From NCBI RefSeq assembly GCF_002419965.1, contig NZ_DIHC01000001.1:62001-126000 (forward strand): a DNA stretch of 64,000 nt, given 5' to 3'. The notes under the pieces were generated by a model that saw only the letters and a program-made list of their open reading frames with translations, had not been told where the DNA came from and did not search any database. Every line of letters begins with the position of its first letter. Positions within the stretch are counted from its first letter, which is position 1. Shown here one piece after another: positions 53,284 through 62,312 of the stretch. The DNA is from Pseudomonas sp. UBA5706. Lineage in GTDB: Bacteria > Pseudomonadota > Gammaproteobacteria > Pseudomonadales > Pseudomonadaceae. The position numbers were made by a program, and so were the translations under genes.

Positions 53284-54189
53284 ATGACCATGGACTCAGG
53301 TGCCACCCTCGATCACGGTTTCACCGAGCGTCTCTCGCAGGTACGCGCGTCCATCGAGAAGCGGCTGGATGAGTTGCTGCCCGACAATGGCAACGAGCGG
53401 GATCTGGTCGCTCTGGCGATGCGGGAATCCACACTGGCGCCAGGCAAACGCATGCGTCCGATTTTGCTGATACTGGCTGCCGAAGGGTTGGGACACAACG
53501 GTTCTTGTGGACTGGACCTGGGCTGCGCCGTGGAACTGATCCACGCGGCATCGTTGGTGCTTGATGACATGCCGTGCATGGATAATGCGTCGCTCAGACG
53601 CGGTCGGCCTACGGTGCATTTGAAGTTCGGCGAGGACGTAGCGATTCTCACCGCCGTGGCGCTGCTGAGCCGCGCCTTCGGCGTCATCGCCTCGATCAGC
53701 GATTTATCACCCGCCGTCAGGACTCAACTTGTCGAACTGGCCGCCAATGCGGTCGGCATGCAGGGGCTGGTGCGCGGTCAGTACCAGGATCTGCGTGACG
53801 GGCAGCAGTCTCGCGGCCCTGAAGAAATCGCCATGACCAACAACCTCAAAACCGGTGTCCTCTTCGGCGCCATCGTGGACATGGCCTGGTTGATCAGCAA
53901 TCGCGAAGAGAATGTCAGGCCGACGCTGCAGGCCTTTGCCATGGAACTGGGACAGGCGTTCCAGATGTACGACGATCTGCGCGACTGTTGGCCTGACAGT
54001 GACAAGGATCAAGGCAAGGACGCTGGCAAATCCACGTTTGTTTCGCTGTATGGCCAAGACAGGGTCAAAGAGCAATTGCATGTACATCTTTGCAACGCGG
54101 AACTCAGCCTTCGTCAGGTCTTCGGTGATTCGCCGTTGATTGCGGGATACATGAAGATGGTCTTCACAAAAGCGGCCCTGACTGCGTGA
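53284..54189 (+). CDS. crtE: Geranylgeranyl diphosphate synthase
   Basis: The 301-residue prenyltransferase extends FPP to GGPP. The first aspartate-rich motif is LVLDDMPCMDNA (D94-D100, DDxxxxD), preceded by GKRMRPILLI. The second is FQMYDDLRDCWPDSDKD. The ATG at 53284 has AGAGG upstream; another ATG follows at 53290. It is transcribed away from idi-crtXYIB and meets the YtfJ-like gene tail to tail. Confidence 0.93.
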   Translation: MTMDSGATLDHGFTERLSQVRASIEKRLDELLPDNGNERDLVALAMRESTLAPGKRMRPILLILAAEGLGHNGSCGLDLGCAVELIHAASLVLDDMPCMDNASLRRGRPTVHLKFGEDVAILTAVALLSRAFGVIASISDLSPAVRTQLVELAANAVGMQGLVRGQYQDLRDGQQSRGPEEIAMTNNLKTGVLFGAIVDMAWLISNREENVRPTLQAFAMELGQAFQMYDDLRDCWPDSDKDQGKDAGKSTFVSLYGQDRVKEQLHVHLCNAELSLRQVFGDSPLIAGYMKMVFTKAALTA

Positions 54190-54657
54190 TCAGGGTTGCG
54201 CGTGTTCGGCGACGGCCTGCTTGAGTTTCGCGCCGTCAGTGAAGCGCTGTTCCTGCACCACAGTGCCGTTTTTCAAGGTCAGCCACTGAACCGAGTCTCT
54301 GTCGCCGTTGTATTGCTTCGCTACCCTGCCATCGCGGTCCAGCAGGATTCTGTATTTCGCCGAGCGCATCGCAGGAACCGCCACCACCTTGATCAGCGAC
54401 GGCATCATCTCGATATCGGCGACGTAAACCATGCGACGACTTTCCAGATACCCTGCCGAGGCATCCTCGACAGCCGCATTGACCAATTTGGCCGCCGCCA
54501 TGCTGCGAGCAATCAGCAGCACCTGGGCGTTGTCATCCAGGGTGTACGCCTTATCGTTCTGATCCAGCAGCGTCCATTTCACCACCGGCACGACGGCCTC
54601 GTCGGCGCCGGCGTGCACGCTGAAAAGTAGAGTCATCAAAACAAGCAGTCGATGCAT
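54190..54657 (-). CDS. Secreted YtfJ-like protein
   Basis: The 155-residue protein has a signal peptide (cleavage after SVHAGA). The mature part is thioredoxin-fold-like without a CxxC: NDKAYTLDDNAQVLLIARSM and YRILLDRDGRVAKQYNGDR. This is the YtfJ pattern; function is unknown and periplasmic location is likely. The ATG at 54657 has AAGG upstream. Its stop abuts the crtE stop. Confidence 0.7.
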   Translation of the reverse strand: MHRLLVLMTLLFSVHAGADEAVVPVVKWTLLDQNDKAYTLDDNAQVLLIARSMAAAKLVNAAVEDASAGYLESRRMVYVADIEMMPSLIKVVAVPAMRSAKYRILLDRDGRVAKQYNGDRDSVQWLTLKNGTVVQEQRFTDGAKLKQAVAEHAQP

Positions 54658-54898
54658 GGTTAAGCCTTGCTCATGAGTTATTGGCAGAGGCACTAGCTTA
54701 AGCCAGCCACGACTGTTTAGCTCACCTGCCTTGCCGCTGTGTGGTCTGGGCTTGATGTGGTGGGCTTATGGTCCTTGGCTTGGAAAGGTGCATCGTGCTG
54801 TTCGCTCAACCGACTTTTCGGCGTCCCGTTCAAATTAACCGAACCAAGCTGTGATGCGAAAGGTCTAGCAATCAAGCCCATTGATGTGAGTGACAGTT

Positions 54899-54985
54899 AT
54901 GTTGAAGTTTCTAGGCAGTACCATCGGTATCATCTTCCTGATTGGCCTGATCGTGGTCATTGCGTTGTTCAAGTTCATTTTCTGA
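54899..54985 (+). CDS. 28-residue single-pass membrane peptide
   Basis: A short frame, ATG to TGA, encodes a nearly all-hydrophobic peptide. It starts MLKFLGSTIGIIFLIGLI and ends with Lys-Phe-Ile-Phe. Positively charged Lys near both ends and an unbroken 20-residue hydrophobic core are typical of tiny inner-membrane proteins. A 9-bp stem (54999-55007/55025-55033) follows the stop. The ribosome-binding site is modest. Confidence 0.5.
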   Translation: MLKFLGSTIGIIFLIGLIVVIALFKFIF

Positions 54986-55256
54986 TCCATGGCAACACCG
55001 AGATCGGTCGCACCTTGCATGTTCCCGATCTCGCCCCCCCTTGCCTACCCCTGTATCCGCTACCCGCCCTCCCGATCCGCCCATGGGCCGTCGGCTGTAT
55101 GTGCCTGAATCGGTAGTAGGCCACGGGCACTGAATAGTGAAGCGCATCTGCCGAAACCGATGCCCAGCGCCAGCTAATTCACTGCCAGAGGCGTATTAAT
55201 GTTTTACTCACCTGATCGGAGTGCTGCGCTGGGCGCGCTTCATCCATCGGGATTGA

Positions 55257-56396
55257 ATGGCTATGCGTCTCTGCGACTTTCTGATCAACAATATCGAACC
55301 CATCGTGCAGGAATGGGAAGACTTCGCGCGCACGATGCAGACCGAGGGCAAACCCCTCGATCCAGAGGCGCTGCGCGACCATGCCGAACTGATGCTTCGC
55401 ACCATTGCCGCCGACCTCACCACTGAGCAAAGCCCCAAACAACAAGTCGAAAAATCTCAAGGTCACGGCGCTTCCGGGGAAAGTTCTGCGGCGACTTCTC
55501 ATGCCGTGACGCGACTGATGGCGGGGTTCTCGATCGATCAGGTGGTCTCCGAGTTCAGGGCGTTACGGGCAAGCGTCATCAGTCACTGGATGAAACAGGT
55601 GAAATCCGGCGTCGCCTTTGAAGTCGAGGACATGATCCGGTTCAATGAAGCCATCGATCAGGCGCTGGCTGAGTCAATCTCCAGCTATACCAAAGCTGTC
55701 CAGGCATCACGCAATATCTTCCTGGGCATCCTGGGCCATGACCTGCGCACGCCGCTGAGCGCGATTCTCCTTGGGGCAGATGTACTGTTGCGCACCGATG
55801 AGCTTGGCGCGCGAGCGACGAAGATTTCGTCACGCATTTACGCCAGCGTAAAGCGCGCCAGTCAGATCGTCGCTGACCTTCTGGACTTCACCCGCTCTCA
55901 ACTGGGGCCTGGTATCCCGATCAAGCAGTCGTTGGTGGATATAGCACCGGTCTGCGCCAGGATTGTCGAAGAGTCCCGCACGGTTTATCCGGAAGCCAAC
56001 ATTGTCCTCACGTCGGTTCATGCCCTCCAGGGCCAGTTCGACGTCGCTCGGCTGGAGCAGGTTTTCTCCAACCTGATCACCAATGCGGTGCAGCACGGCG
56101 CCGGGAATTTGCCGATCACCGTGACGCTGAGCACTTCCAACGGTGCGCTGTTGTTTAGCGTTCACAACAGCGGCAGCACCATCTCCCCGGAGGTTTTACC
56201 CTTTATCTTCAACCCGATGGGGCGTTACTCCCCGCAATCGACGGCGGATTATGGGCCTTATGCGAGTCTGGGACTGGGGCTGTTCATCGTCGCGCAGGTG
56301 GTGGCCGCGCACGGAGGCCGCATAGAGGTAGCCTCGGATACCGAATCCGGCACCAGTTTCCTGGTGAATATCCCGTTGGTCCGGGTGTCTGCTTGA
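55257..56396 (+). CDS. Sensor histidine kinase with an RsbRD-type N-terminal domain
   Basis: The 379-residue soluble kinase starts with an RsbRD_N-like domain (CDFLINNIEPIVQEWEDFAR). HisKA follows with the phospho-His in LGILGHDLRTPLSAILLGA, then a HATPase domain with the N box in FSNLITNAVQHG and the G2-like box SLGLGLFIVAQVV. No transmembrane segment is seen, so it senses an internal cue. No response regulator is adjacent, making it an orphan in this window. Confidence 0.85.
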   Translation: MAMRLCDFLINNIEPIVQEWEDFARTMQTEGKPLDPEALRDHAELMLRTIAADLTTEQSPKQQVEKSQGHGASGESSAATSHAVTRLMAGFSIDQVVSEFRALRASVISHWMKQVKSGVAFEVEDMIRFNEAIDQALAESISSYTKAVQASRNIFLGILGHDLRTPLSAILLGADVLLRTDELGARATKISSRIYASVKRASQIVADLLDFTRSQLGPGIPIKQSLVDIAPVCARIVEESRTVYPEANIVLTSVHALQGQFDVARLEQVFSNLITNAVQHGAGNLPITVTLSTSNGALLFSVHNSGSTISPEVLPFIFNPMGRYSPQSTADYGPYASLGLGLFIVAQVVAAHGGRIEVASDTESGTSFLVNIPLVRVSA

Positions 56397-56617
56397 TAGC
56401 CTGCATGTCAGCTTCCAGATCACGATCGGTGTTCAACTAACGCTCGTGCAAACATGGCACCCGCTCGCTCGTCATTCATGCGCCGCTCTGGCAGACCTGG
56501 CGCTACGAGCCAGCAAATCCGATGAACCAACCCTGATTGCGGGTTCCTAACGTTCTCGAAACCACGCCTTTCTTGCTTGTCCATTGCGTCGCTTGAAAGC
56601 TTTCAGTTCAGACGGGA

Positions 56618-57457
56618 ATGCCCATGCAGAAACTTTCGATCAGTCAAATCACCACCACACCCCTGACCCTGGCCGAGGATCTGGTGCTGTGTCGTCGCTT
56701 GGGCTGCGCACTGGAGATAGCGGAAAAGAAACTGTCCCAGGATCCGTCGCAAGCGCGTGATCAGTTGGCGCTGATCCGCGACAGCGGCGTTCGCGTCACC
56801 TCGATACAACCGCGAAACCTCACCATCTTCCCTTCTGCCTCAATGCCCGACCCGACTGATCCACAGCAGCGATTGGCCAAGCTGGTGAAGTCGGTCGAAC
56901 TGTTTGCCGATTTTTTCCCAGGGCTGCCGTTGGTCACCAACACCGGCGCCGACGGCGGCAACGAAGCCCGTGTATGGGACGAGTGCGTAGGGCACTACCA
57001 GACGCTCGCGGCGCACGCCGATCAACATGGGATGCTCATCGCGCTCGAAGCCTTGGCGCCGTCGTTGATGAACCGGAACTCGATTCTGTGCACCTACTCG
57101 CAGGCACAGGAAATGGCGGCGGCGGTAGGCGCTGAAGCGTTCGGGCTGTGCCTGGATCTCTACAACAGCTGGCAGGATCAGGCGTTGCTCAGCAGCATTG
57201 CCCGGGGGCCGCAGCCGTTCATCGTGCAGGTGGCCGACTGGCGCCGACCTCGCTCCCTGCACGACCGACTGGCCCTGGGCGACGGTCAAATACCCTTCCC
57301 CGCACTGTTTCAGGCCATTGCAAAGACCGGGTACAGCGGTGATGTGGTCCTGGAAATATTTTCAGAAGACGTCTCGGATTCCTTGTGGCAAAGCAAGGCA
57401 TCGATCACGGCCGCCGTCGAGCGCAGCACTCGCCAGTACGACAAGCTCCATTCCTAG
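56618..57457 (+). CDS. Sugar phosphate isomerase/epimerase (TIM barrel)
   Basis: The 279-residue protein resembles the xylose-isomerase-like AP endonuclease-2 family (metal-dependent TIM barrel). The pattern includes RDSGVRVTSIQPRN, LVTNTGADGGNEARVW, GMLIALEALAPSLMN, CLDLYNSWQDQ and GDVVLEIFSEDVSDSL. Ligand residues for a divalent metal are plausible (Glu in ALEA, Asp in CLDLYN, His/Asp after). The substrate is unknown. A second ATG at 56624 is an equally possible start. Confidence 0.75.
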   Translation: MPMQKLSISQITTTPLTLAEDLVLCRRLGCALEIAEKKLSQDPSQARDQLALIRDSGVRVTSIQPRNLTIFPSASMPDPTDPQQRLAKLVKSVELFADFFPGLPLVTNTGADGGNEARVWDECVGHYQTLAAHADQHGMLIALEALAPSLMNRNSILCTYSQAQEMAAAVGAEAFGLCLDLYNSWQDQALLSSIARGPQPFIVQVADWRRPRSLHDRLALGDGQIPFPALFQAIAKTGYSGDVVLEIFSEDVSDSLWQSKASITAAVERSTRQYDKLHS

Positions 57458-57549
57458 CCGAGCGTGGCACTCATCCGCCCAACAAGCGACGAAACCAGAC
57501 TGCCCTCGACCTCACGCGCATTCACAATAGGCATAACAAGGAGTTAAGC

Positions 57550-58320
57550 ATGGACAGCAGGCCCCCATCCAACCACAGCGCAGCCAGAAAACTGCCGTAT
57601 GCACTGATAGCGACATTGGCTATCACCGCGTGTGCGGATAACAACAGCGCATCCCAGGTAAACGCTCCAGGGGCATCCGAGACGCCCTCGACCAAGGCCC
57701 TTGAAGCCGGTGCCGATATGCTTCAATCACGCCCGCCTATCGATGCGTTAAACGCCTACCTGGACGGCTTCCACTTCTACAACGGCCACATCCATTCGCA
57801 AATGGAGGCTCACCACTACTGCTCGATCTTGAATGAGGAGGTTATCCAGTGCGTTATCTACGACGGCAACGTCAAGGATGCGAAGCTGATGGGGGTCGAG
57901 TACATCATCAGCGAGCAGCTGTTCGCCAAACTGCCGCCTGCTGAGAAGGCGCTATGGCACAGCCATGTGCATGAAGTGAAGTCAGGCCAGCTGATTGCCC
58001 CAGGCATCCCGGCCCCCGCCGAGCATGCCCTGATGGAAAAGCTCGTGCACACCTACGGGAAGACCTGGCACACCTGGCATACCGACCTGGACAAGGACCT
58101 GCCGCTGGGGGTGCCTCAACTGATGATGGGGTTCACCGCCGACGGCCAGATCGATCCCGCTTTGGTTCAGAAACGCGATGCGCGATTTGGCGTCGATAGC
58201 ACTGAAAAGAAACAAGCCCGAACGGATATTCCTGCACCGGCTGTGGATGCCGGCGCCGATGCCTGGACCCATGGAAATTCATTTCAGATAAAAGACCCCA
58301 CGGGCAGCCGGAGCCACTAG
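57550..58320 (+). CDS. DUF1264 (OBAP-like) lipoprotein
   Basis: The 256-residue protein has a signal peptide ending in a lipobox (LAITAC, Cys near residue 26), so it is likely an outer-membrane or periplasmic lipoprotein. The mature domain is DUF1264, related to plant oil-body-associated proteins, seen in HFYNGHIHSQMEAHHYCSIL, VIYDGNVKDAKLMGVEYIIS and HSHVHEVKSGQLIAPG. The ATG follows AAGGAG. Function in bacteria is unknown. Confidence 0.82.
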   Translation: MDSRPPSNHSAARKLPYALIATLAITACADNNSASQVNAPGASETPSTKALEAGADMLQSRPPIDALNAYLDGFHFYNGHIHSQMEAHHYCSILNEEVIQCVIYDGNVKDAKLMGVEYIISEQLFAKLPPAEKALWHSHVHEVKSGQLIAPGIPAPAEHALMEKLVHTYGKTWHTWHTDLDKDLPLGVPQLMMGFTADGQIDPALVQKRDARFGVDSTEKKQARTDIPAPAVDAGADAWTHGNSFQIKDPTGSRSH

Positions 58321-58444
58321 CTTTCTGCCACGTGCTGGCTGAGGCAAGCAATGCGCTGCTGATCTTCAGCGTTATCCAGAGCAGCAGCGTTGAGAGGCTG
58401 AACATCAATGCGTGCTGCCTGGCCCTGATTCCACAGGCAGATGA

Positions 58445-59125
58445 CTAACTGACGACGCGATGCCCCAGTTTGTTCTCATACCGCTCCACGAAAAAATCCC
58501 AGTGCGCGTCGCTCCACCCCGAATGCCGACGAAGTTGCGCAATGTCGTGCCGGGCTGCGCGTGAAGCCGTCGTTCTCGCGCGGGATTTTTCGAGATCCAG
58601 CAACGCCAGGCTGTATTCAGCACCTTGGCCCGAATCCTTGGCGTTAATGAAAATATGCTTTGATCGCATACACCCGTGCTGTTGGCGCGCGCGATGCATT
58701 TTCGACAGCAATCCGGCGAGATTTTCCAGAATCAGCAGATGATCGTTCTCGGAAAGGTTCGCCTGCGCCCGATCGTCATACCAGGTATCCAGGTCGTGAT
58801 ACTCCGCCAACTCATGAGTGACCAATAACCCCTGCCAGGTGCCATTGACTTTGCGTGCACCGAAGAAGAGAGGTTTGGGTGCCAATACGCCTAGCTGATC
58901 GAGCCGTGAAAGGGCCGCGCCCTCGCGCATGACTGTGGGTCGGCCAAGTGGATAGCGAAGGCTGCGGAACGTATGCCCGGTCTGGCGTTTCACATAAACA
59001 GTCGCTCCGTTGTGCGTGACCTTTTGCACCCCGCTCATGCCCTTACGGCGGACGTTCGGCTCCTCGACCCAGGGTCCATTAGTGTTCCACCAGCGATCAA
59101 AATCATCATCGGCCACGCGTTTCAT
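58445..59125 (-). CDS. InaA-family/LPS kinase-like protein
   Basis: The 226-residue protein is of the Kdo/WaaP-like kinase family (InaA). It shows VYVKRQTGHTFRSL (nucleotide-binding Lys), HELAEYHDLDTWYDD, the catalytic-loop His in LLSKMHRARQQHGCM and DLEKSRARTT (metal Asp). InaA family members respond to weak acid stress in other bacteria; the target here is unknown. Confidence 0.82.
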   Translation of the reverse strand: MKRVADDDFDRWWNTNGPWVEEPNVRRKGMSGVQKVTHNGATVYVKRQTGHTFRSLRYPLGRPTVMREGAALSRLDQLGVLAPKPLFFGARKVNGTWQGLLVTHELAEYHDLDTWYDDRAQANLSENDHLLILENLAGLLSKMHRARQQHGCMRSKHIFINAKDSGQGAEYSLALLDLEKSRARTTASRAARHDIAQLRRHSGWSDAHWDFFVERYENKLGHRVVS

Positions 59126-59446
59126 CTTATATCTCGAATTGTGTTTAAACGGATGTTAAAAGCAAGGATCAAGCCGGTAGCCGTATAGCGAGCGCAAACG
59201 GGCTGGTACACAAACAAGCCTGGCGCGACCCACGGGTCGCTCTTTACCGCAGGCGCCATCGACCTCGCCAGTAACATGGGCCGGCTCCTGGCGTGGGCAT
59301 CATATTCGAATTCGACCGTTTAGGATTCATCTGCATGTCCACGGGTTACCCAACTGCAGGCGCGGCGACCAGACCTGATCATTTACCCTTCCTTATCGGC
59401 CTCTGTTTTGCTTGGATTTTCTGTCAACGGGCACGAGGAGAGACAA
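59126..59446. other. Divergent intergenic region between inaA-like and GNAT genes
   Basis: No gene is seen in these 321 bp. GCGACCC (59225-59231) pairs with GGGTCGC (59234-59240) over 2 bases, too tight for a normal terminator loop. Promoters are presumed but not placed. Confidence 0.4.
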
Positions 59447-59884
59447 ATGAGGGAGTGGCAAACAAACGGCAGCATCTCTGTGGCGCATCTTCAGGCCATC
59501 TCGGATGGCGTCACTGGCCATGGTCGGGCATTGTCGTTTGTACGGGGCGGCGATGGACAACCTGTAGCCTGCGCGCTAATGGACGATGGGACGTCAATCG
59601 CCGGCGCAATGGGTCGAGCCGAGTTTCGCCGTCTTTTTATCAGCTATCTGTGGGTAGACGCACAGTGGCGTGGAATGGGGTTGGGGGCCGAGGCGTTGCA
59701 CAGACTTGAGGCATTAGCCCTGGAGCGCGGCTGCACGCAAACGCTCATAGAAAGCCTGGATGACGCGGTCGCCGACTGGTATGTGCGCTGTGGCTATCAG
59801 CGGGTGGCATGTCTTGTTGAATACTGCGGCCCCTGGAGTCGTCATACGCTGCTCAAGCCGCTCAGCACAGTGAATCATCGATGA
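59447..59884 (+). CDS. GNAT-family N-acetyltransferase
   Basis: The 145-residue protein has the GNAT acetyl-CoA loop in YLWVDAQWRGMGLGAEALHR (Q/RxxGxG/A form), and a C-terminal ADWYVRCGYQRVA. The substrate is unknown. The ATG at 59447 has GAGGAGAG upstream; an earlier in-frame start at 59408 is less likely. Confidence 0.85.
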   Translation: MREWQTNGSISVAHLQAISDGVTGHGRALSFVRGGDGQPVACALMDDGTSIAGAMGRAEFRRLFISYLWVDAQWRGMGLGAEALHRLEALALERGCTQTLIESLDDAVADWYVRCGYQRVACLVEYCGPWSRHTLLKPLSTVNHR

Positions 59885-60029
59885 TCACGCACAACGCGTC
59901 CCGAGGTCCCGTCGATAAGCAGCTCATGGCGAAGTGTCGAGACACCGGCCAGTGCCTATCAGCGGCGTTGTTGCGCAAGCCCGTTCAACGGCTAGACTGG
60001 CTCTGCCCAGTTGCCAGGCCCGCCCGCCC

Positions 60030-60830
60030 ATGCCCATCGTCCCATCCGATACCGCCGAACAGACACCGCACACCCTCGACGTAGTGCTTCGCTACCACCT
60101 GGCCTGGAAGCATCGCGACCTGGAAGCCATTCTGGCGATCTATCACCCGCAGGTGCAGTACAACGATTTCTTCCAGAACCGCAGCATGGGCCTGGCTGAG
60201 CTGCGCGCTTACATCAGCGGCACGTTGCCACGCCAGCCCGATGAGTATCTTGAGCACAACGACCGCATCCGCGTCGACGGTTGCACGGCGTTTATCCAGT
60301 ACCAGACCGCGCTTAAGGGCAGTGGCGAGCGGGTCGTGTTTCGCAGCAGCGAAGCCATCACGGTGTGCGACGGCCTGATTCTGCGCGTCAACGAATACGC
60401 ATCGCTGGTGCGCGAGGGCGCGCTGCAGGCCGGTCGTCAGGCCCCGGCCATCAGCAAGCTGGGGCTGTCGGCGCGTCAGTTAAGTTTCATGGCACGGGAC
60501 CTGGCCGATTATTTCACCCGCCAGCAGCCATTCCTCGACCCGGATCTGAATCTTGCGCGCATCGCCAGCGCCACCGGTTACAGTCGCAATCAACTCTCTT
60601 ACCTGCTCAATCAGGTATTGGGCCAAAGCTTCTATCGCTACGTGACTCAGGCGCGCCTGAGCTACCTGCTTGAGCGACTCGCCAGTCACGGTGAAAACGC
60701 GCCCATCGACACCCTTGCGGTGAGTGCGGGGTTTAATTCCACATCTGCGTTCTACAAGGCCTTTCGCAGCCACACCGGCTGTACCCCCAAGGCATGGCTC
60801 AAAGCCCATTACGCGCGTGCCCGCAGATAA
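60030..60830 (+). CDS. Fusion regulator: SnoaL-like domain plus AraC-type HTH
   Basis: The 266-residue protein joins an N-terminal NTF2/SnoaL-like domain (RYHLAWKHRDLEAILAIYHP, then VQYNDFFQNRSMGLAELRAYI) to a C-terminal AraC double HTH (DPDLNLARIASATGYSRNQLS and DTLAVSAGFNSTSAFYKAFR). The SnoaL domain is the probable ligand sensor. It lies directly upstream of and co-directional with the FAD oxidase-cupin-binding protein genes, which it may control. The ATG at 60030 is chosen; an open frame extends further upstream. Confidence 0.85.
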   Translation: MPIVPSDTAEQTPHTLDVVLRYHLAWKHRDLEAILAIYHPQVQYNDFFQNRSMGLAELRAYISGTLPRQPDEYLEHNDRIRVDGCTAFIQYQTALKGSGERVVFRSSEAITVCDGLILRVNEYASLVREGALQAGRQAPAISKLGLSARQLSFMARDLADYFTRQQPFLDPDLNLARIASATGYSRNQLSYLLNQVLGQSFYRYVTQARLSYLLERLASHGENAPIDTLAVSAGFNSTSAFYKAFRSHTGCTPKAWLKAHYARARR

Positions 60831-60887
60831 CACAGCACCCTTCGCAGCGCATTAATCTCTGCCGGCAATCAACCGACGGAGTGAGTG

Positions 60888-62312
60888 ATGGCTGGCTGGC
60901 GGGGTGTAAGTTTGTGGATGGAGCAACTCGACGAGACACTGACGCCGCGGCCAGCGCTGCATCAGGATCTGCATGCCGATGTGGTCATTATTGGCGCGGG
61001 TTACAGCGGCCTATGGACGGCTTACTACCTTAAACAGCAAGCGCCACAGTTGAAGATTGCCATCGTCGAGTCGCAGATTGCCGGCTTCGGCGCCTCCGGT
61101 CGCAATGGCGGCTGGCTGATGGGTAATCTGTTGGGCGAAGACCGGCTTCTCGGCCCTTTGCCGGCCGCGCAGCGCCATGCAGGGTATCAACTGCTGCATG
61201 CAATCCCTGACGAAGTGGCGAGGGTGTGCCACGCCGAGGACATCGATTGCAACCTGCGCAAAGGCGGAGTGTTGTACTGCGCGGCGCGCTACCCCGAGCA
61301 GGAGCGACGCCTGCGCGAGCAACTCGCAGCCGCCCGTGAGCAAGGCCTGGGCGAAGACGACTACCGCTGGCTCAGTCCGGCGGCTCTACGCGAACAGTTA
61401 AACGTGGCCCGATCCTACGGCGCGCTTTATTCACCTCACTGCGCGACCCTCCAGCCAGCACGGCTGGTGCGGGGATTGGCTGAAGTCGTCGAGCGCATGG
61501 GTGTGCATATTTTCGAGCAAAGCGCGGTAATCGACTGGAAGCCAGGCCAGGTCCGTACCGAACACGGCCGGATAAAGGCTGACTGGGTGGTGCCTGCGGT
61601 CGAGGGCTACGCCAGCGTGCTGCCTGCGCTGAACAAACATCAACTGGCCGCACAGAGCCTGATCGTTGCCACTGAGCCGCTGCCGGCCGATGTATGGGCC
61701 GAAATCGGCTTGAACCGTGGTCAGGCGTTCAGTGAAAACAGCCGACAAGTGACTTACGGTCAGCGCAGTGGCGACGACCGCCTGGTGTTTGGCGCCCGCG
61801 GCGGCTATCGCTTCGGCGGCCACCTGCGCAGTGACTTCAAACTCAGTCACGCCGAACGCGAATTGCGTCAGCGCCTGTTTAGCGAACTGTTTCCAATTCT
61901 GCGCAACGTGCGCCTGACCCATGCCTGGGGCGGCAATCTGGGTGTCGCACGGCGCTTTCACCCGCACATGCTTGCCGACCTCCGTCAGCAGATCGCGCTG
62001 GCCGGCGGCTACGGCGGCGAAGGCGTTGGCGCCAGTAACCTGGGTGGGCGCACCGTGGCGGCGCTGATTTTAGGCCAGGACAACGAACTGACCCGCCAGC
62101 CCTGGGTGTTCGGCGACCGTGCATTGGCATCGCTGCCGCGCTGGGAGCCAGAGCCTCTGCGCTGGCTTGGCTACAACGCCATTATCCAGAGCTTCGTTCA
62201 CGAAGATCGGGTATTGGCCAACCCCCATGCGCCGCGCTGGCGCCGCAAGATGGCTGAAGGTCTGGCCGGATGCATGGAACGTCTGATGAAGACCAAGGAG
62301 CCGTTTGCATGA
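60888..62312 (+). CDS. FAD-dependent amine oxidase (PuuB/gamma-glutamylputrescine oxidase-like)
   Basis: The 474-residue DAO-type flavoenzyme has the FAD loop DVVIIGAGYSGLWTAYYLK, then ESQIAGFGASGRNGGWL and the C-terminal LAGGYGGEGVGASNLGGR. It resembles PuuB-type amine oxidases and may oxidise a polyamine derivative. The ATG at 60888 has GGAG six bases upstream. It overlaps the cupin gene by 4 bp (ATGA), so the two are co-translated. Confidence 0.85.
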   Translation: MAGWRGVSLWMEQLDETLTPRPALHQDLHADVVIIGAGYSGLWTAYYLKQQAPQLKIAIVESQIAGFGASGRNGGWLMGNLLGEDRLLGPLPAAQRHAGYQLLHAIPDEVARVCHAEDIDCNLRKGGVLYCAARYPEQERRLREQLAAAREQGLGEDDYRWLSPAALREQLNVARSYGALYSPHCATLQPARLVRGLAEVVERMGVHIFEQSAVIDWKPGQVRTEHGRIKADWVVPAVEGYASVLPALNKHQLAAQSLIVATEPLPADVWAEIGLNRGQAFSENSRQVTYGQRSGDDRLVFGARGGYRFGGHLRSDFKLSHAERELRQRLFSELFPILRNVRLTHAWGGNLGVARRFHPHMLADLRQQIALAGGYGGEGVGASNLGGRTVAALILGQDNELTRQPWVFGDRALASLPRWEPEPLRWLGYNAIIQSFVHEDRVLANPHAPRWRRKMAEGLAGCMERLMKTKEPFA

